Below are positions 1-5,093 of a stretch of DNA of 5,301 bases, one piece after another (position 1 is the first letter of the stretch; every line of letters starts with the position of its first letter). The notes under the pieces are model-generated. The model searched no databases. It had not been told where the DNA came from and saw only the letters and a list, made by a program, of their open reading frames with translations. Origin of the DNA: Arthrobacter sp. (GTDB lineage: Bacteria; Actinomycetota; Actinomycetes; Actinomycetales; Micrococcaceae). A program made the position numbers and the translations under genes. The DNA lies in the NCBI GenBank assembly GCA_025464545.1, contig JAODMA010000191.1, forward strand, positions 1 through 5,301. The letters run 5' to 3'.

Positions 1-26
1 GCCACGACATCCCTTCACGACTCTGG

Positions 27-53
27 TTGACCGGACCCCCGGCACCCTACGCT
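27..53 (+). promoter_or_regulatory. Possible promoter for the first small membrane gene
   Basis: TTGACC at 27-32 resembles a -35 element and TACGCT at 48-53 fits the actinobacterial -10 pattern TAnnnT. The 15-base spacer is shorter than the usual 16-18, so the pair is only suggestive. Transcription would start near base 60, giving a leader of about 35 bases that includes the strong ribosome binding site. The rest of bases 1-94 shows no gene; anything upstream lies outside the window. Confidence 0.3.
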
Positions 54-94
54 CAGGCTACTGATTCAGCCGAAGCAACGGTGCAGGAGGAAGA

Positions 95-421
95 ATGCAG
101 TTCGACCTAAGCGCAGTGGAAACCGCACCCATGGTGTTCATTGGAACGCTCGTGATTGCCTTGGTCATCACGCTGTTCATGATGACGGCGGCGCTGGCCG
201 CCTTGGTGCTGACCGGCGTCGGGCGCCTTGTGTGGCTCATCTGCGCTACCCTCCTGCTGGGACTCGTACGCGGCCTCAACTACACGTGGGACCGGCTGGT
301 CCACCACGCCTCCACGGTGGAGCTGCCCGGGGAGCTGGCCAGCGACTTCACGGCTGACTTTATCGGGCAATCGGCCCCTAGTACGGGGACTTACCCGCGG
401 GTAGTATTGCGGGACAGCTGA
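95..421 (+). CDS. Small membrane protein of unknown function, 108 aa
   Basis: I do not recognise a named family. A purine-rich ribosome binding site (AGGAGG, 85-90) sits four bases before the ATG and fixes this start. A short acidic N-terminus (residues 1-12) precedes a long hydrophobic stretch (about 13-40). A short G-V-G-R-L turn (41-45) follows, then a second hydrophobic segment (about 46-58) and a polar C-terminal tail with a basic patch (R59 to H71). No signal peptidase site is evident, so it is probably an integral membrane protein with one or two helices. Residues 15-59 align without gaps to residues 13-57 of the protein at 4326-4940, with about 17 of 45 positions identical, suggesting a paralogous pair. 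The acyl-CoA dehydrogenase gene starts 64 bases downstream on the same strand, so co-transcription is possible, but no functional link is visible in the sequence. Confidence 0.8.
   Translation: MQFDLSAVETAPMVFIGTLVIALVITLFMMTAALAALVLTGVGRLVWLICATLLLGLVRGLNYTWDRLVHHASTVELPGELASDFTADFIGQSAPSTGTYPRVVLRDS
392..407 (+). promoter_or_regulatory. Palindrome overlapping a -10-like element
   Basis: TACCCGCGGGTA at 392-403 is a perfect 12-bp palindrome inside the last codons of the small membrane gene. TAGTAT at 402-407 overlaps its right end and fits the TAnnnT -10 pattern, about 80 bases before the acyl-CoA dehydrogenase start. No good -35 is visible. It could be a repressor site on an internal promoter, or chance in GC-rich coding DNA. 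Confidence 0.22.
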
Positions 422-422
422 A

Positions 423-446
423 GGGTCCTCCACCCACGGCGGACCC
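423..446 (+). other. Weak inverted repeat between the first two genes
   Basis: GGGTCC (423-428) and GGACCC (441-446) can form a 6-bp stem with a 12-base loop directly after the stop codon at 419-421. There is no T-run, so it is a poor intrinsic terminator and would more likely permit read-through into the dehydrogenase gene. A second short palindrome, GGCTCGAGCC, lies at 449-458. Confidence 0.25.
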
Positions 447-485
447 AGGGCTCGAGCCGGTCACCCCGGTTAGAGGAGATGCCCG

Positions 486-2528
486 ATGAGCTCCGCCGTC
501 GACAATCCAGCCGCTGATAATTCCTCAACTCAAGCTCCCCACAAGGGCGCAGCCGCCGACAGTCCCGCCGCTGACGTGCCGGTCCCCGCTGGTGCGATCG
601 GGTCGGAAGCCACCGCCGCCGACGCCCGGGCCATCGCCGAAGCCGCCCGTGAGACCAGCTGGGACAGGCCCAGTTTCGCCAAGGGGCTTTACCTCGGCAG
701 CTTTGACCTGAACCTGATCCACCCCTGGCCGGAAGCCCCCGCGGACGACGTCGAACGCGGCGAGGCATTCCTGGCCCGTCTGACCGCCTATTGCCGGACC
801 ATGTCCGGCCGCGAAATCGAGCGGAATGCCCTGATCCCCGACGAGTACCTCAAGGGACTAGCGGAGCTCGGCGTCTTCGGCATGAAGATACCCCGTGACT
901 ACGGCGGTTTGGGGCTCTCCCTCGTCTACTACGGCCGTGCCCTGGCGCTGCTGGGCTCGGTGCATCCCAGCCTTGGCGCCCTGCTCTCCGCCCACCAGTC
1001 CATCGGCGTCCCGGAGCCGGTGAAGGTGTTCGGCACGCCCGAACAGAAGCGCAAATACCTGCCGCGCTGCGCCGCCGGCGCCATCACCGCGTTCCTGTTG
1101 ACCGAACCCGACGTCGGCAGCGACCCGGCAAGGATGGGCAGTACCGCCCGGCCCTCGGACGACGGTGAGTCGTATCTGCTGGACGGTGTCAAACTGTGGA
1201 CCACCAACGGCGTGATCGCCGAACTCGTCGTCGTCATGGCGCTCGTCCCGGCCCACACCGACGCCGACGGCACGGACCACAAAGGCGGTATCAGCGCCTT
1301 TGTGGTCGAGATGGATTCGCCCGGCATTACCGTGGAAAACCGCAACACCTTCATGGGACTGCGCGGCATCGAGAACGGCGTGACGCGCTTCCACCAGGTC
1401 CGGGTCCCGGCGACGAGCCGCTTGGGACGCGAGGGCCAGGGGTTGAAGATCGCCCTCACCACCTTGAATACCGGCCGGCTCTCGATTCCGGCCCTCTGCG
1501 TTGCCTCCGGACGGTGGAGCCTGAAGATCGCCCGCGAGTGGTCCAACGCCCGCACACAGTGGGGCCGGCCGGTCGGCCGGCACGAGGCGGTGGGCAAAAA
1601 GATCGCGTTTATCGCCGCCAGCGCCTTCGCCCTGGACGCCGTGTTCGAGCTGTGCGCCGAGATGGCCGACGCCGGGCAGAAGGACGTCCGGATCGAGGCT
1701 GCCCTCGCCAAGTTGTGGTGCACCGAAATCAGCTGCCGGATCGCCGATGAACTGGTGCAGATCCGTGGCGGCCGCGGCTTCGAGACAGCAGACTCGCTGG
1801 AAGCCCGCGGCGAACGCGCCGTACCGGCCGAACAGCAGGTCCGGGACCTGCGAATCAATAGGATCTTCGAGGGGTCCTCGGAAATCATGCGCTTGCTGAT
1901 CGCCCGCGAAGCCGTGGACGCGCACCTGGCTGCGGCCGGTGATCTCGCTTCAGTCGATGCGACTCTGTCGGACAAGGCAAGGGCCGCCGTCGTCGCCTCC
2001 GGGTTCTATGCAAAATGGCTGCCCAAGCTCGTGGCCGGGGCGGGAATGGACCCGCGCTCCTACAGCGACTTCGGCCGGCTGGCGAAGCAGCTTCGTTTCG
2101 TGGAGCGGTCCTCCCGGCGGCTGGCCCGGCAGACCTTCTACGGGATGGGCCGCTGGCAGGCCAGGCTCGAGCACAAGCAGGCATTCCTGGGCCGGATCGT
2201 GGATATCGGGGCCGAGCTGTTTGCGATGGCTGCCTGCTGCTCACGCGCGGAGATGCTGTTGCGGACCGCGCCGGAACGGGCCGCGTCGGCCTTCGAGCTC
2301 GCGGAGGCGTATTGCGAGCAGGCCAGGGTGCGCGTGGACGAGTACTTTGACCAGCTGTGGCGGAACACCGATGACGCCGACCACAGCCTCTCCCGCAAAG
2401 TGCTCGACGGCGAATACGTCTGGCTCGAAGCCGGGGTGCTGGACCAGTCCGAGGGGACCGGGCCTTGGATTGCCGATGCCAGCCCGCGCGCCTCCGACAA
2501 GGAGAACCTGCACCGGAACTACCGCTGA
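486..2528 (+). CDS. fadE10: Acyl-CoA dehydrogenase, FadE10 / VLCAD-like, 680 aa
   Basis: A flavoenzyme expected to oxidise an acyl-CoA to the trans-2-enoyl-CoA, passing electrons to electron-transfer flavoprotein. An AGAGGAG ribosome binding site at 472-478 precedes the ATG by seven bases. Residues 1-58 are an Ala/Pro-rich, probably disordered extension. The helical N-terminal domain covers about 93-205 and includes A-H-Q-S-I-G (169-174), shared with VLCAD. The beta domain (about 206-310) opens with the flavin-contact motif T-E-P-D-V-G-S-D (206-213) and contains L-W-T-T-N-G (237-242). The C-terminal helical domain (about 318-475) has Q-I-R-G-G-R-G-F (425-432) and F-E-G-S-S-E-I (461-467). Glu462 sits at the catalytic-base position of the MCAD/VLCAD group. 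Residues about 490-680 form the extra helical domain of VLCAD/ACAD9-type proteins, explaining a length well above the roughly 380-400 aa of short-chain members. From memory the whole sequence closely follows mycobacterial FadE10 (Rv0873); the substrate cannot be read from sequence. No broken or missing motif was seen. Confidence 0.96.
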   Translation: MSSAVDNPAADNSSTQAPHKGAAADSPAADVPVPAGAIGSEATAADARAIAEAARETSWDRPSFAKGLYLGSFDLNLIHPWPEAPADDVERGEAFLARLTAYCRTMSGREIERNALIPDEYLKGLAELGVFGMKIPRDYGGLGLSLVYYGRALALLGSVHPSLGALLSAHQSIGVPEPVKVFGTPEQKRKYLPRCAAGAITAFLLTEPDVGSDPARMGSTARPSDDGESYLLDGVKLWTTNGVIAELVVVMALVPAHTDADGTDHKGGISAFVVEMDSPGITVENRNTFMGLRGIENGVTRFHQVRVPATSRLGREGQGLKIALTTLNTGRLSIPALCVASGRWSLKIAREWSNARTQWGRPVGRHEAVGKKIAFIAASAFALDAVFELCAEMADAGQKDVRIEAALAKLWCTEISCRIADELVQIRGGRGFETADSLEARGERAVPAEQQVRDLRINRIFEGSSEIMRLLIAREAVDAHLAAAGDLASVDATLSDKARAAVVASGFYAKWLPKLVAGAGMDPRSYSDFGRLAKQLRFVERSSRRLARQTFYGMGRWQARLEHKQAFLGRIVDIGAELFAMAACCSRAEMLLRTAPERAASAFELAEAYCEQARVRVDEYFDQLWRNTDDADHSLSRKVLDGEYVWLEAGVLDQSEGTGPWIADASPRASDKENLHRNYR

Positions 2529-2535
2529 TCCCGGG

Positions 2536-2549
2536 GCGGCAGAGGCCGC
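2536..2549 (+). terminator. Weak hairpin after the dehydrogenase gene
   Basis: GCGGC (2536-2540) and GCCGC (2545-2549) form a 5-bp stem with an AGAG loop, eight bases after the stop codon. It is GC-rich but short and lacks a T-run, so its role as a terminator is tentative. Confidence 0.25.
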
Positions 2550-2568
2550 GCTACCCGCAGACGCAATG

Positions 2569-2608
2569 GTAAGCACCCTTGCTAACCCGCTTTTAACCGT
2601 GGTTAGGT
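2569..2608 (+). promoter_or_regulatory. Candidate promoter with overlapping operator-like repeats
   Basis: An 18-bp near-palindrome, GTAAGCA-N4-TGCTAAC (2569-2586), has six of seven half-site positions matching. It overlaps a -35-like TTGCTA at 2579-2584. A second inverted repeat, TAACC-GT-GGTTA (2594-2605), overlaps a -10-like TTAGGT (2603-2608) after an 18-base spacer. CTAACC at 2582-2587 repeats the half-site again. The stacked TAACC/GGTTA half-sites over both promoter elements look like binding sites for a dimeric regulator of the 2696-3550 gene. Both promoter hexamers are poor matches to consensus, so the call rests mainly on the repeats. Confidence 0.4.
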
Positions 2609-2614
2609 GGACAT

Positions 2615-2651
2615 GAGACCTCCATACCGGTCTCCGCCTTGCGGTGCCGGT
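2615..2651 (+). promoter_or_regulatory. Leader with two competing hairpins
   Basis: GAGACC (2615-2620) pairs with GGTCTC (2629-2634) around an 8-base loop. ACCGG (2626-2630) pairs with CCGGT (2647-2651), enclosing an inner stem of CCGC (2634-2637) and GCGG (2641-2644). The two structures share bases 2626-2634 and cannot form together. If transcription begins near 2615, both would lie in the 5' leader of the membrane-protein gene. No known riboswitch or attenuator class is recognised. Confidence 0.25.
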
Positions 2652-2695
2652 TCAGACCATGAATCCGGGTCAGTCAGTGAAAGCGAGCAGTCCTC

Positions 2696-3550
2696 ATGAG
2701 CAGCACAGTAGGCCCCGAAGATCGAACGCCCCGTCGCGGCGAGGACGGGACATCCTCCCAAGACGGCCGGATTCACGACGCACGCCAGGACGCCGTCAGC
2801 AGCGAGCCGATCAGGGATGAACCCGCCCGCGGCGGCCGGACCGACGACACCCGTGCCTTCCCCGCGGCCCCCGCCGCCGCGACATCCCGGATGGATACCC
2901 CCGTCAGCAGCGAGAAGAACTTGCCCGCCGCCCCTGCCCGCGGTCGCCGGACGGACGCCGACCCCGAGGAGATCCCGACCCGGGAGACCGTAGTGGCCCG
3001 CGAAAAGGAGCAATTCGGCGGCATCCAGGTCGGCTCCGCCTTTTTCGGCTGGCTCGCCGCCACCGGCACGGCGGTGCTGCTGACAGCACTGGTTGCCGCC
3101 GCCGGAACCGCCGTCGGACTGGCAACCAACACAGACGTCAACGAAGCGGTCAACAGCGGCAACGAGACCGTGGGACTCGTCGGCGTCATCGCTTTGCTGG
3201 TCATCCTGTTCGTGGCCTACTACTGTGGCGGCTACGTAGCCGGGCGGATGGCGCGCTTCAACGGGGCCAAGCAGGGCTTCATGGTGTGGGTCTGGGCCAT
3301 CATCGCCGCGGTCGTCGTGGCGATTCTCGGTCTCGTTGCGGGCCAGCAATTCAACATCCTGGCGAATCTGAACAGCTTCCCGAGGATTCCCGTAAACGAG
3401 GGCCAGCTCAACACCATGAGCATCATCGCGGCCGTCGTGATCGCCGTTGTGGCCTTGATCGGCGCCGTGCTGGGCGGGCTTGCCGGCATGCACTTCCACC
3501 GCAAGGTGGACCGGGCGGGCTTCACTCCGGCGGACACCCAAGACCGCTAA
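2696..3550 (+). CDS. Four-helix membrane protein with disordered N-terminus, 284 aa
   Basis: Function unknown. Residues 1 to about 107 are rich in Arg, Asp, Pro, Ala and Ser and carry no hydrophobic segment, so this part is probably a disordered cytoplasmic tail. Four hydrophobic segments follow: about 113-143, 159-182, 194-216 and 240-264. Between the second and third lies a Gly- and basic-rich turn, G-G-Y-V-A-G-R-M-A-R-F-N-G (178-190), and the protein ends in a short basic tail. This four-segment layout with a GG..AGR..A motif recalls the small YrzE/TIGR04086-type membrane proteins, but that assignment is from memory and tentative. Two imperfect repeats occur in the tail, V-S-S-E followed by P-A-R-G-x-R-T-D, at residues 34-50 and 70-87. 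The ATG at 2696 has only a weak purine stretch upstream (GAAAGCGAG, 2679-2687), so the start is likely but not certain. The next candidate, Met66, would remove most of the tail. The gene runs convergently towards the YchJ-family gene. Confidence 0.8.
   Translation: MSSTVGPEDRTPRRGEDGTSSQDGRIHDARQDAVSSEPIRDEPARGGRTDDTRAFPAAPAAATSRMDTPVSSEKNLPAAPARGRRTDADPEEIPTRETVVAREKEQFGGIQVGSAFFGWLAATGTAVLLTALVAAAGTAVGLATNTDVNEAVNSGNETVGLVGVIALLVILFVAYYCGGYVAGRMARFNGAKQGFMVWVWAIIAAVVVAILGLVAGQQFNILANLNSFPRIPVNEGQLNTMSIIAAVVIAVVALIGAVLGGLAGMHFHRKVDRAGFTPADTQDR
2793..2956 (+). repeat. Imperfect internal duplication in the N-terminal tail
   Basis: The 14-mer CCGTCAGCAGCGAG occurs at 2793-2806 and again at 2901-2914, 108 bases apart. 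A following 21-base block at 2825-2845 recurs at 2936-2956 with 19 of 21 bases matching, 111 bases apart. Both offsets are whole codons, so the same peptide pattern (V-S-S-E then P-A-R-G-x-R-T-D) is encoded twice. It looks like an old in-frame duplication with one codon of length drift. Confidence 0.6.
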
Positions 3551-3577
3551 GCGGGCATTGGCGGACCGTCCGGGCGT

Positions 3578-3610
3578 GCAGGGCGCCGGGCACTGCGCCC
3601 GGCGCCCTGC
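3578..3610. terminator. Strong bidirectional terminator-type hairpin
   Basis: A perfect 14-bp stem (3578-3591 with 3597-3610), almost all G-C, encloses a 5-base ACTGC loop. It sits between two genes that end towards each other, 27 bases after the stop of the 2696-3550 gene and 36 bases beyond the stop of the minus-strand gene. Such a stem works in either direction. Neither side has a proper T-run, which is common for terminators in high-GC actinobacteria. The remaining bases of the 96-base gap hold a smaller CGGAC-C-GTCCG palindrome (3562-3572). Confidence 0.75.
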
Positions 3611-3646
3611 TGATTCTCTGTCCGGCGAGCACCGGGTGTCGTTATC

Positions 3647-4087
3647 TCACGCCGCCCAGAGAGCGTCGAGGTAGTACCAGCGGCGGTTCACCCGCAAGAA
3701 ACGGCTTGTTTCATGGTGGACGCCGCGTTCGCCGTTGTGCCGGAAGTGGGCCTTGAACTCAACGGTTCCGTCCCGGTCCAACGGGCCGCCGCGGCTGGTG
3801 GAGACGATGTCCAGCCGACGCCAATGCATCCCCTCATCCAGCGTGAGTTCGGCCGGACGGGTGTCCGGATGCCAGGTCCGCAGCAGGTACGCCGCGTCCA
3901 AAACGACGAAAGCGCTGTACCGGGAACGCATAAGCTGTTCCGCCGTCGGAGCCTCCGCCTCCCCGCGGTGGAACCGGCCACAGCAATTCCCGTACTGCTC
4001 GCCCGAGAGGCACGGGCAGTTCCCCTCAAACGGGACCCGCTCCGGGGGGACTTCCGGACCGGGAGTGGCGGAGGCGGCGTGCGTCAC
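3647..4087 (-). CDS. ychJ: YchJ / UPF0225-family protein with N-terminal SEC-C-type Cys motif, 146 aa
   Basis: A conserved cytosolic protein of the YchJ family whose biochemical role is not established. A Cys cluster near the N-terminus (C24-x-C26-x8-C35-C36, followed by H40) is the SEC-C type motif expected to bind zinc. It is followed by the family-typical L-M-R-S-R-Y-S-A-F (52-60), Y-L-L-R-T-W-H-P (67-74), the strand F-K-A-H-F (111-115) and S-R-F-L-R (128-132) with R-W-Y-Y-L-D (136-141). These make up the NTF2-like YchJ middle domain. E. coli YchJ, as I recall it, has a second Cys motif at the C-terminus; this protein stops at D-A-L-W-A-A and lacks it. The open frame continues far upstream without a stop, but the match begins just before C24. 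A GTG at 4087-4085 with GGAAGG nine bases upstream (4093-4098 on the plus strand) is the best start. It is transcribed divergently from the 4326-4940 gene and convergently with 2696-3550. Confidence 0.9.
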   Translation of the reverse strand: MTHAASATPGPEVPPERVPFEGNCPCLSGEQYGNCCGRFHRGEAEAPTAEQLMRSRYSAFVVLDAAYLLRTWHPDTRPAELTLDEGMHWRRLDIVSTSRGGPLDRDGTVEFKAHFRHNGERGVHHETSRFLRVNRRWYYLDALWAA

Positions 4088-4133
4088 GAGTGTCCTTCCG
4101 GCAGGCCGGTCGACGCCGGCGGGGCTTGTTCCG

Positions 4134-4139
4134 ACTATA
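4134..4139 (-). promoter_or_regulatory. -10 element for the YchJ-family gene
   Basis: Read on the minus strand this is TATAGT, one base from the TATAAT consensus. It would start transcription near 4127 and give a leader of about 40 bases before the GTG at 4087. No convincing -35 is seen 16-18 bases upstream, where GC-rich repeat DNA lies instead, so an activator or alternative recognition may be involved. Confidence 0.45.
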
Positions 4140-4159
4140 GACGCACGTATAGACGCACG
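4136..4159. repeat. Perfect tandem 12-bp repeat, two copies
   Basis: TATAGACGCACG occurs at 4136-4147 and again directly adjacent at 4148-4159. It is in the divergent intergenic region, with the minus-strand -10 overlapping its first copy and the spacer and -35 zone of that promoter covered by the rest. It may be a tandem regulator site or a simple slippage duplication. Confidence 0.7.
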
Positions 4160-4194
4160 CCCCCAGCCGATCCGGCCGCAGGTCCATAACAGCT

Positions 4195-4222
4195 TTGACA
4201 CGTCTTGGCGGACACCGATGAT
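4195..4222 (+). promoter_or_regulatory. Candidate promoter for the 4326-4940 gene
   Basis: TTGACA at 4195-4200 is a perfect -35 consensus. GATGAT at 4217-4222, after a 16-base spacer, is a weak -10 that keeps the A at position 2 and the T at position 6. A start near 4229 would give a leader of roughly 97 bases containing the inverted repeat at 4269-4295. TATGGT at 4250-4255 is an alternative -10 but has no good -35. Confidence 0.4.
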
Positions 4223-4268
4223 CCCTGTGTGTCCGTCCAAAAAAGTCCGTATGGTTAAGAAGTACCGT

Positions 4269-4295
4269 TGCCCACCGCGAACATTACGGTGGGCA
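4269..4295 (+). promoter_or_regulatory. Leader hairpin with 9-bp perfect stem
   Basis: TGCCCACCG (4269-4277) and CGGTGGGCA (4287-4295) are perfect inverted repeats around a 9-base loop. The structure ends about 20 bases before the ribosome binding site of the next gene. It has no T-run, so it looks more like a leader structure, attenuator or protein-binding site than a simple terminator. Of the rest of the 238-base gap, I can assign only the elements listed separately. Confidence 0.5.
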
Positions 4296-4325
4296 CGATG
4301 CTGCAGGCCAGATTGGAGAGGTGAA

Positions 4326-4940
4326 GTGGAAGATCCGACAACCATCGCCTTAAACCTGACCTTCTTCGGGACCCTCGGGGTGGCGTTCGTCATGTTCCTC
4401 GGTCTCTTCGCCGTCTTCGTCGCCACCCTGGTTATTGCCGGCATCGGACGTCTGGCGGCCATCACCGTTTTGGCGATCGCGAGCGGGCTGGGACGCGCTG
4501 CCGAGACGGCCGCGGCAGCCATCCGGCCCGCCCCACCCGCCTCGTCCGCCGCCTCACCAGCTTCGCCGGCCTCAGCAGCCTCGCCCGCCTCAACAACGGC
4601 GCCGGCGGGTGCCGCGAACCTCGCCTCCCCGTCCTCTGTCCTCCGGCCGTCAAAACGTTCGACGCCGGCCGGGTCTGGGCGGAAGGAAACCCCGCAACTG
4701 TCGGCCGACTGGGCCGCCGCCGTCGCCCACGCGGACGCACGTGCCGCCGCCCGGGCAAAGGCGGAAGCCGCCCCGGCCGTCAAAGTGTCCGTCCCCGATT
4801 TGCCGAGCCCCGCGGCTCCGGCGCACGAGATCTCCGAAGTGGCTCCCCACGTGGAGTCAGCCACGGACCGTAACACCGAACTCAGCACTGTCCCGCGCGC
4901 CTTCAATAAGCCGACGGCGCCGTCACGAAAAAACCAATGA
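4326..4940 (+). CDS. Membrane-anchored protein with Ala/Ser/Pro-rich tail, 204 aa
   Basis: No named family recognised. The frame is open far upstream, but the GTG at 4326 is preceded by GGAG at 4315-4318 with seven bases between, and the hydrophobic domain begins just after it. Residues 1-11 are short and mildly acidic. Residues 12-40 are strongly hydrophobic, ending in G-I-G-R-L (39-43), and a second weaker hydrophobic stretch runs to about 56. Residues 68-100 are low-complexity Ala/Ser/Pro. Residues about 120-150 look helical and Ala/Arg-rich (L-S-A-D-W-A-A-A-V near 125-133), and the last 50 residues are polar. The membrane part matches the 95-421 protein without gaps. The likely shape is a membrane anchor with a flexible linker and a soluble helical tail; which side the tail faces is unclear. 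No catalytic motif is visible. Confidence 0.72.
   Translation: MEDPTTIALNLTFFGTLGVAFVMFLGLFAVFVATLVIAGIGRLAAITVLAIASGLGRAAETAAAAIRPAPPASSAASPASPASAASPASTTAPAGAANLASPSSVLRPSKRSTPAGSGRKETPQLSADWAAAVAHADARAAARAKAEAAPAVKVSVPDLPSPAAPAHEISEVAPHVESATDRNTELSTVPRAFNKPTAPSRKNQ
4527..4620 (+). repeat. Low-complexity Ala/Ser/Pro linker-coding stretch
   Basis: The triplet pair GCC-TC(N), often followed by CC or GC codons, recurs several times here. It encodes alternating Ala-Ser-Pro after the membrane segment of the 4326-4940 protein. The repeats are imperfect, consistent with slippage-derived linker DNA that may vary in length between strains. Confidence 0.5.
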
Positions 4941-4966
4941 GTCCGACCCCGAAGTCCCTGTCGGAC
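4941..4966 (+). terminator. Inverted repeat directly after the stop codon
   Basis: GTCCGAC (4941-4947) and GTCGGAC (4960-4966) form a 7-bp stem with a 12-base loop, starting at the base after the TGA of the 4326-4940 gene. No T-run follows. A further GC-rich pair, CCGGCG (4982-4987) with CGCCGG (5001-5006), lies downstream. Either could stop transcription before the aldo/keto reductase gene. Confidence 0.4.
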
Positions 4967-5057
4967 AGCGGCTCGCCAGCTCCGGCGCCCGGCCGGCGGA
5001 CGCCGGGAACCGCCACGTGGCCTGCCCCCGCCCGGGACCGCAAAGCCGGCTGAGCCC

Positions 5058-5086
5058 TTACCCCAGGTTGGCAAGTCGGCTACCGT
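5058..5086 (+). promoter_or_regulatory. Candidate promoter for a leaderless aldo/keto reductase transcript
   Basis: TACCGT at 5081-5086 fits the TAnnnT -10 pattern and ends seven bases before the ATG at 5094, placing the transcription start at or next to the start codon. A weak -35-like TTACCC lies at 5058-5063, 17 bases upstream. No ribosome binding site precedes the ATG, which agrees with leaderless expression, common in actinobacteria. Confidence 0.45.
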
Positions 5087-5093
5087 GAGCTCC

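Noticed and set aside
858..1975. Two long minus-strand open frames of about 350 codons opposite the dehydrogenase gene
   Set aside because: They lie wholly antisense to a strongly supported acyl-CoA dehydrogenase. High GC at its third codon positions removes stops from the other frames. Neither shows a recognisable fold or a good ribosome binding site.
1939..2616. Plus-strand open frame of 225 codons overlapping the end of the dehydrogenase gene
   Set aside because: Its Ser/Arg/Pro/Trp-rich translation lacks any domain, and it overlaps the conserved C-terminal domain of the dehydrogenase in another frame.
2603..3541. Minus-strand open frame of 312 codons opposite the four-helix membrane gene
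   Set aside because: Its His/Asp/Gly-rich translation is the reverse of hydrophobic codons on the plus strand, a common GC-rich shadow. It would also run through the candidate promoter region.
4136..4159. Tandem repeat considered as a CRISPR or phage attachment site
   Set aside because: There are only two adjacent 12-bp copies without spacers, and no cas, integrase or tRNA gene nearby.
3735..4325. Upstream extension of the 4326-4940 frame to an ATG at 3735, giving 401 codons
   Set aside because: This part is antisense to the YchJ-family gene and crosses a promoter-like intergenic region. The GTG at 4326 has a ribosome binding site directly before the membrane domain.
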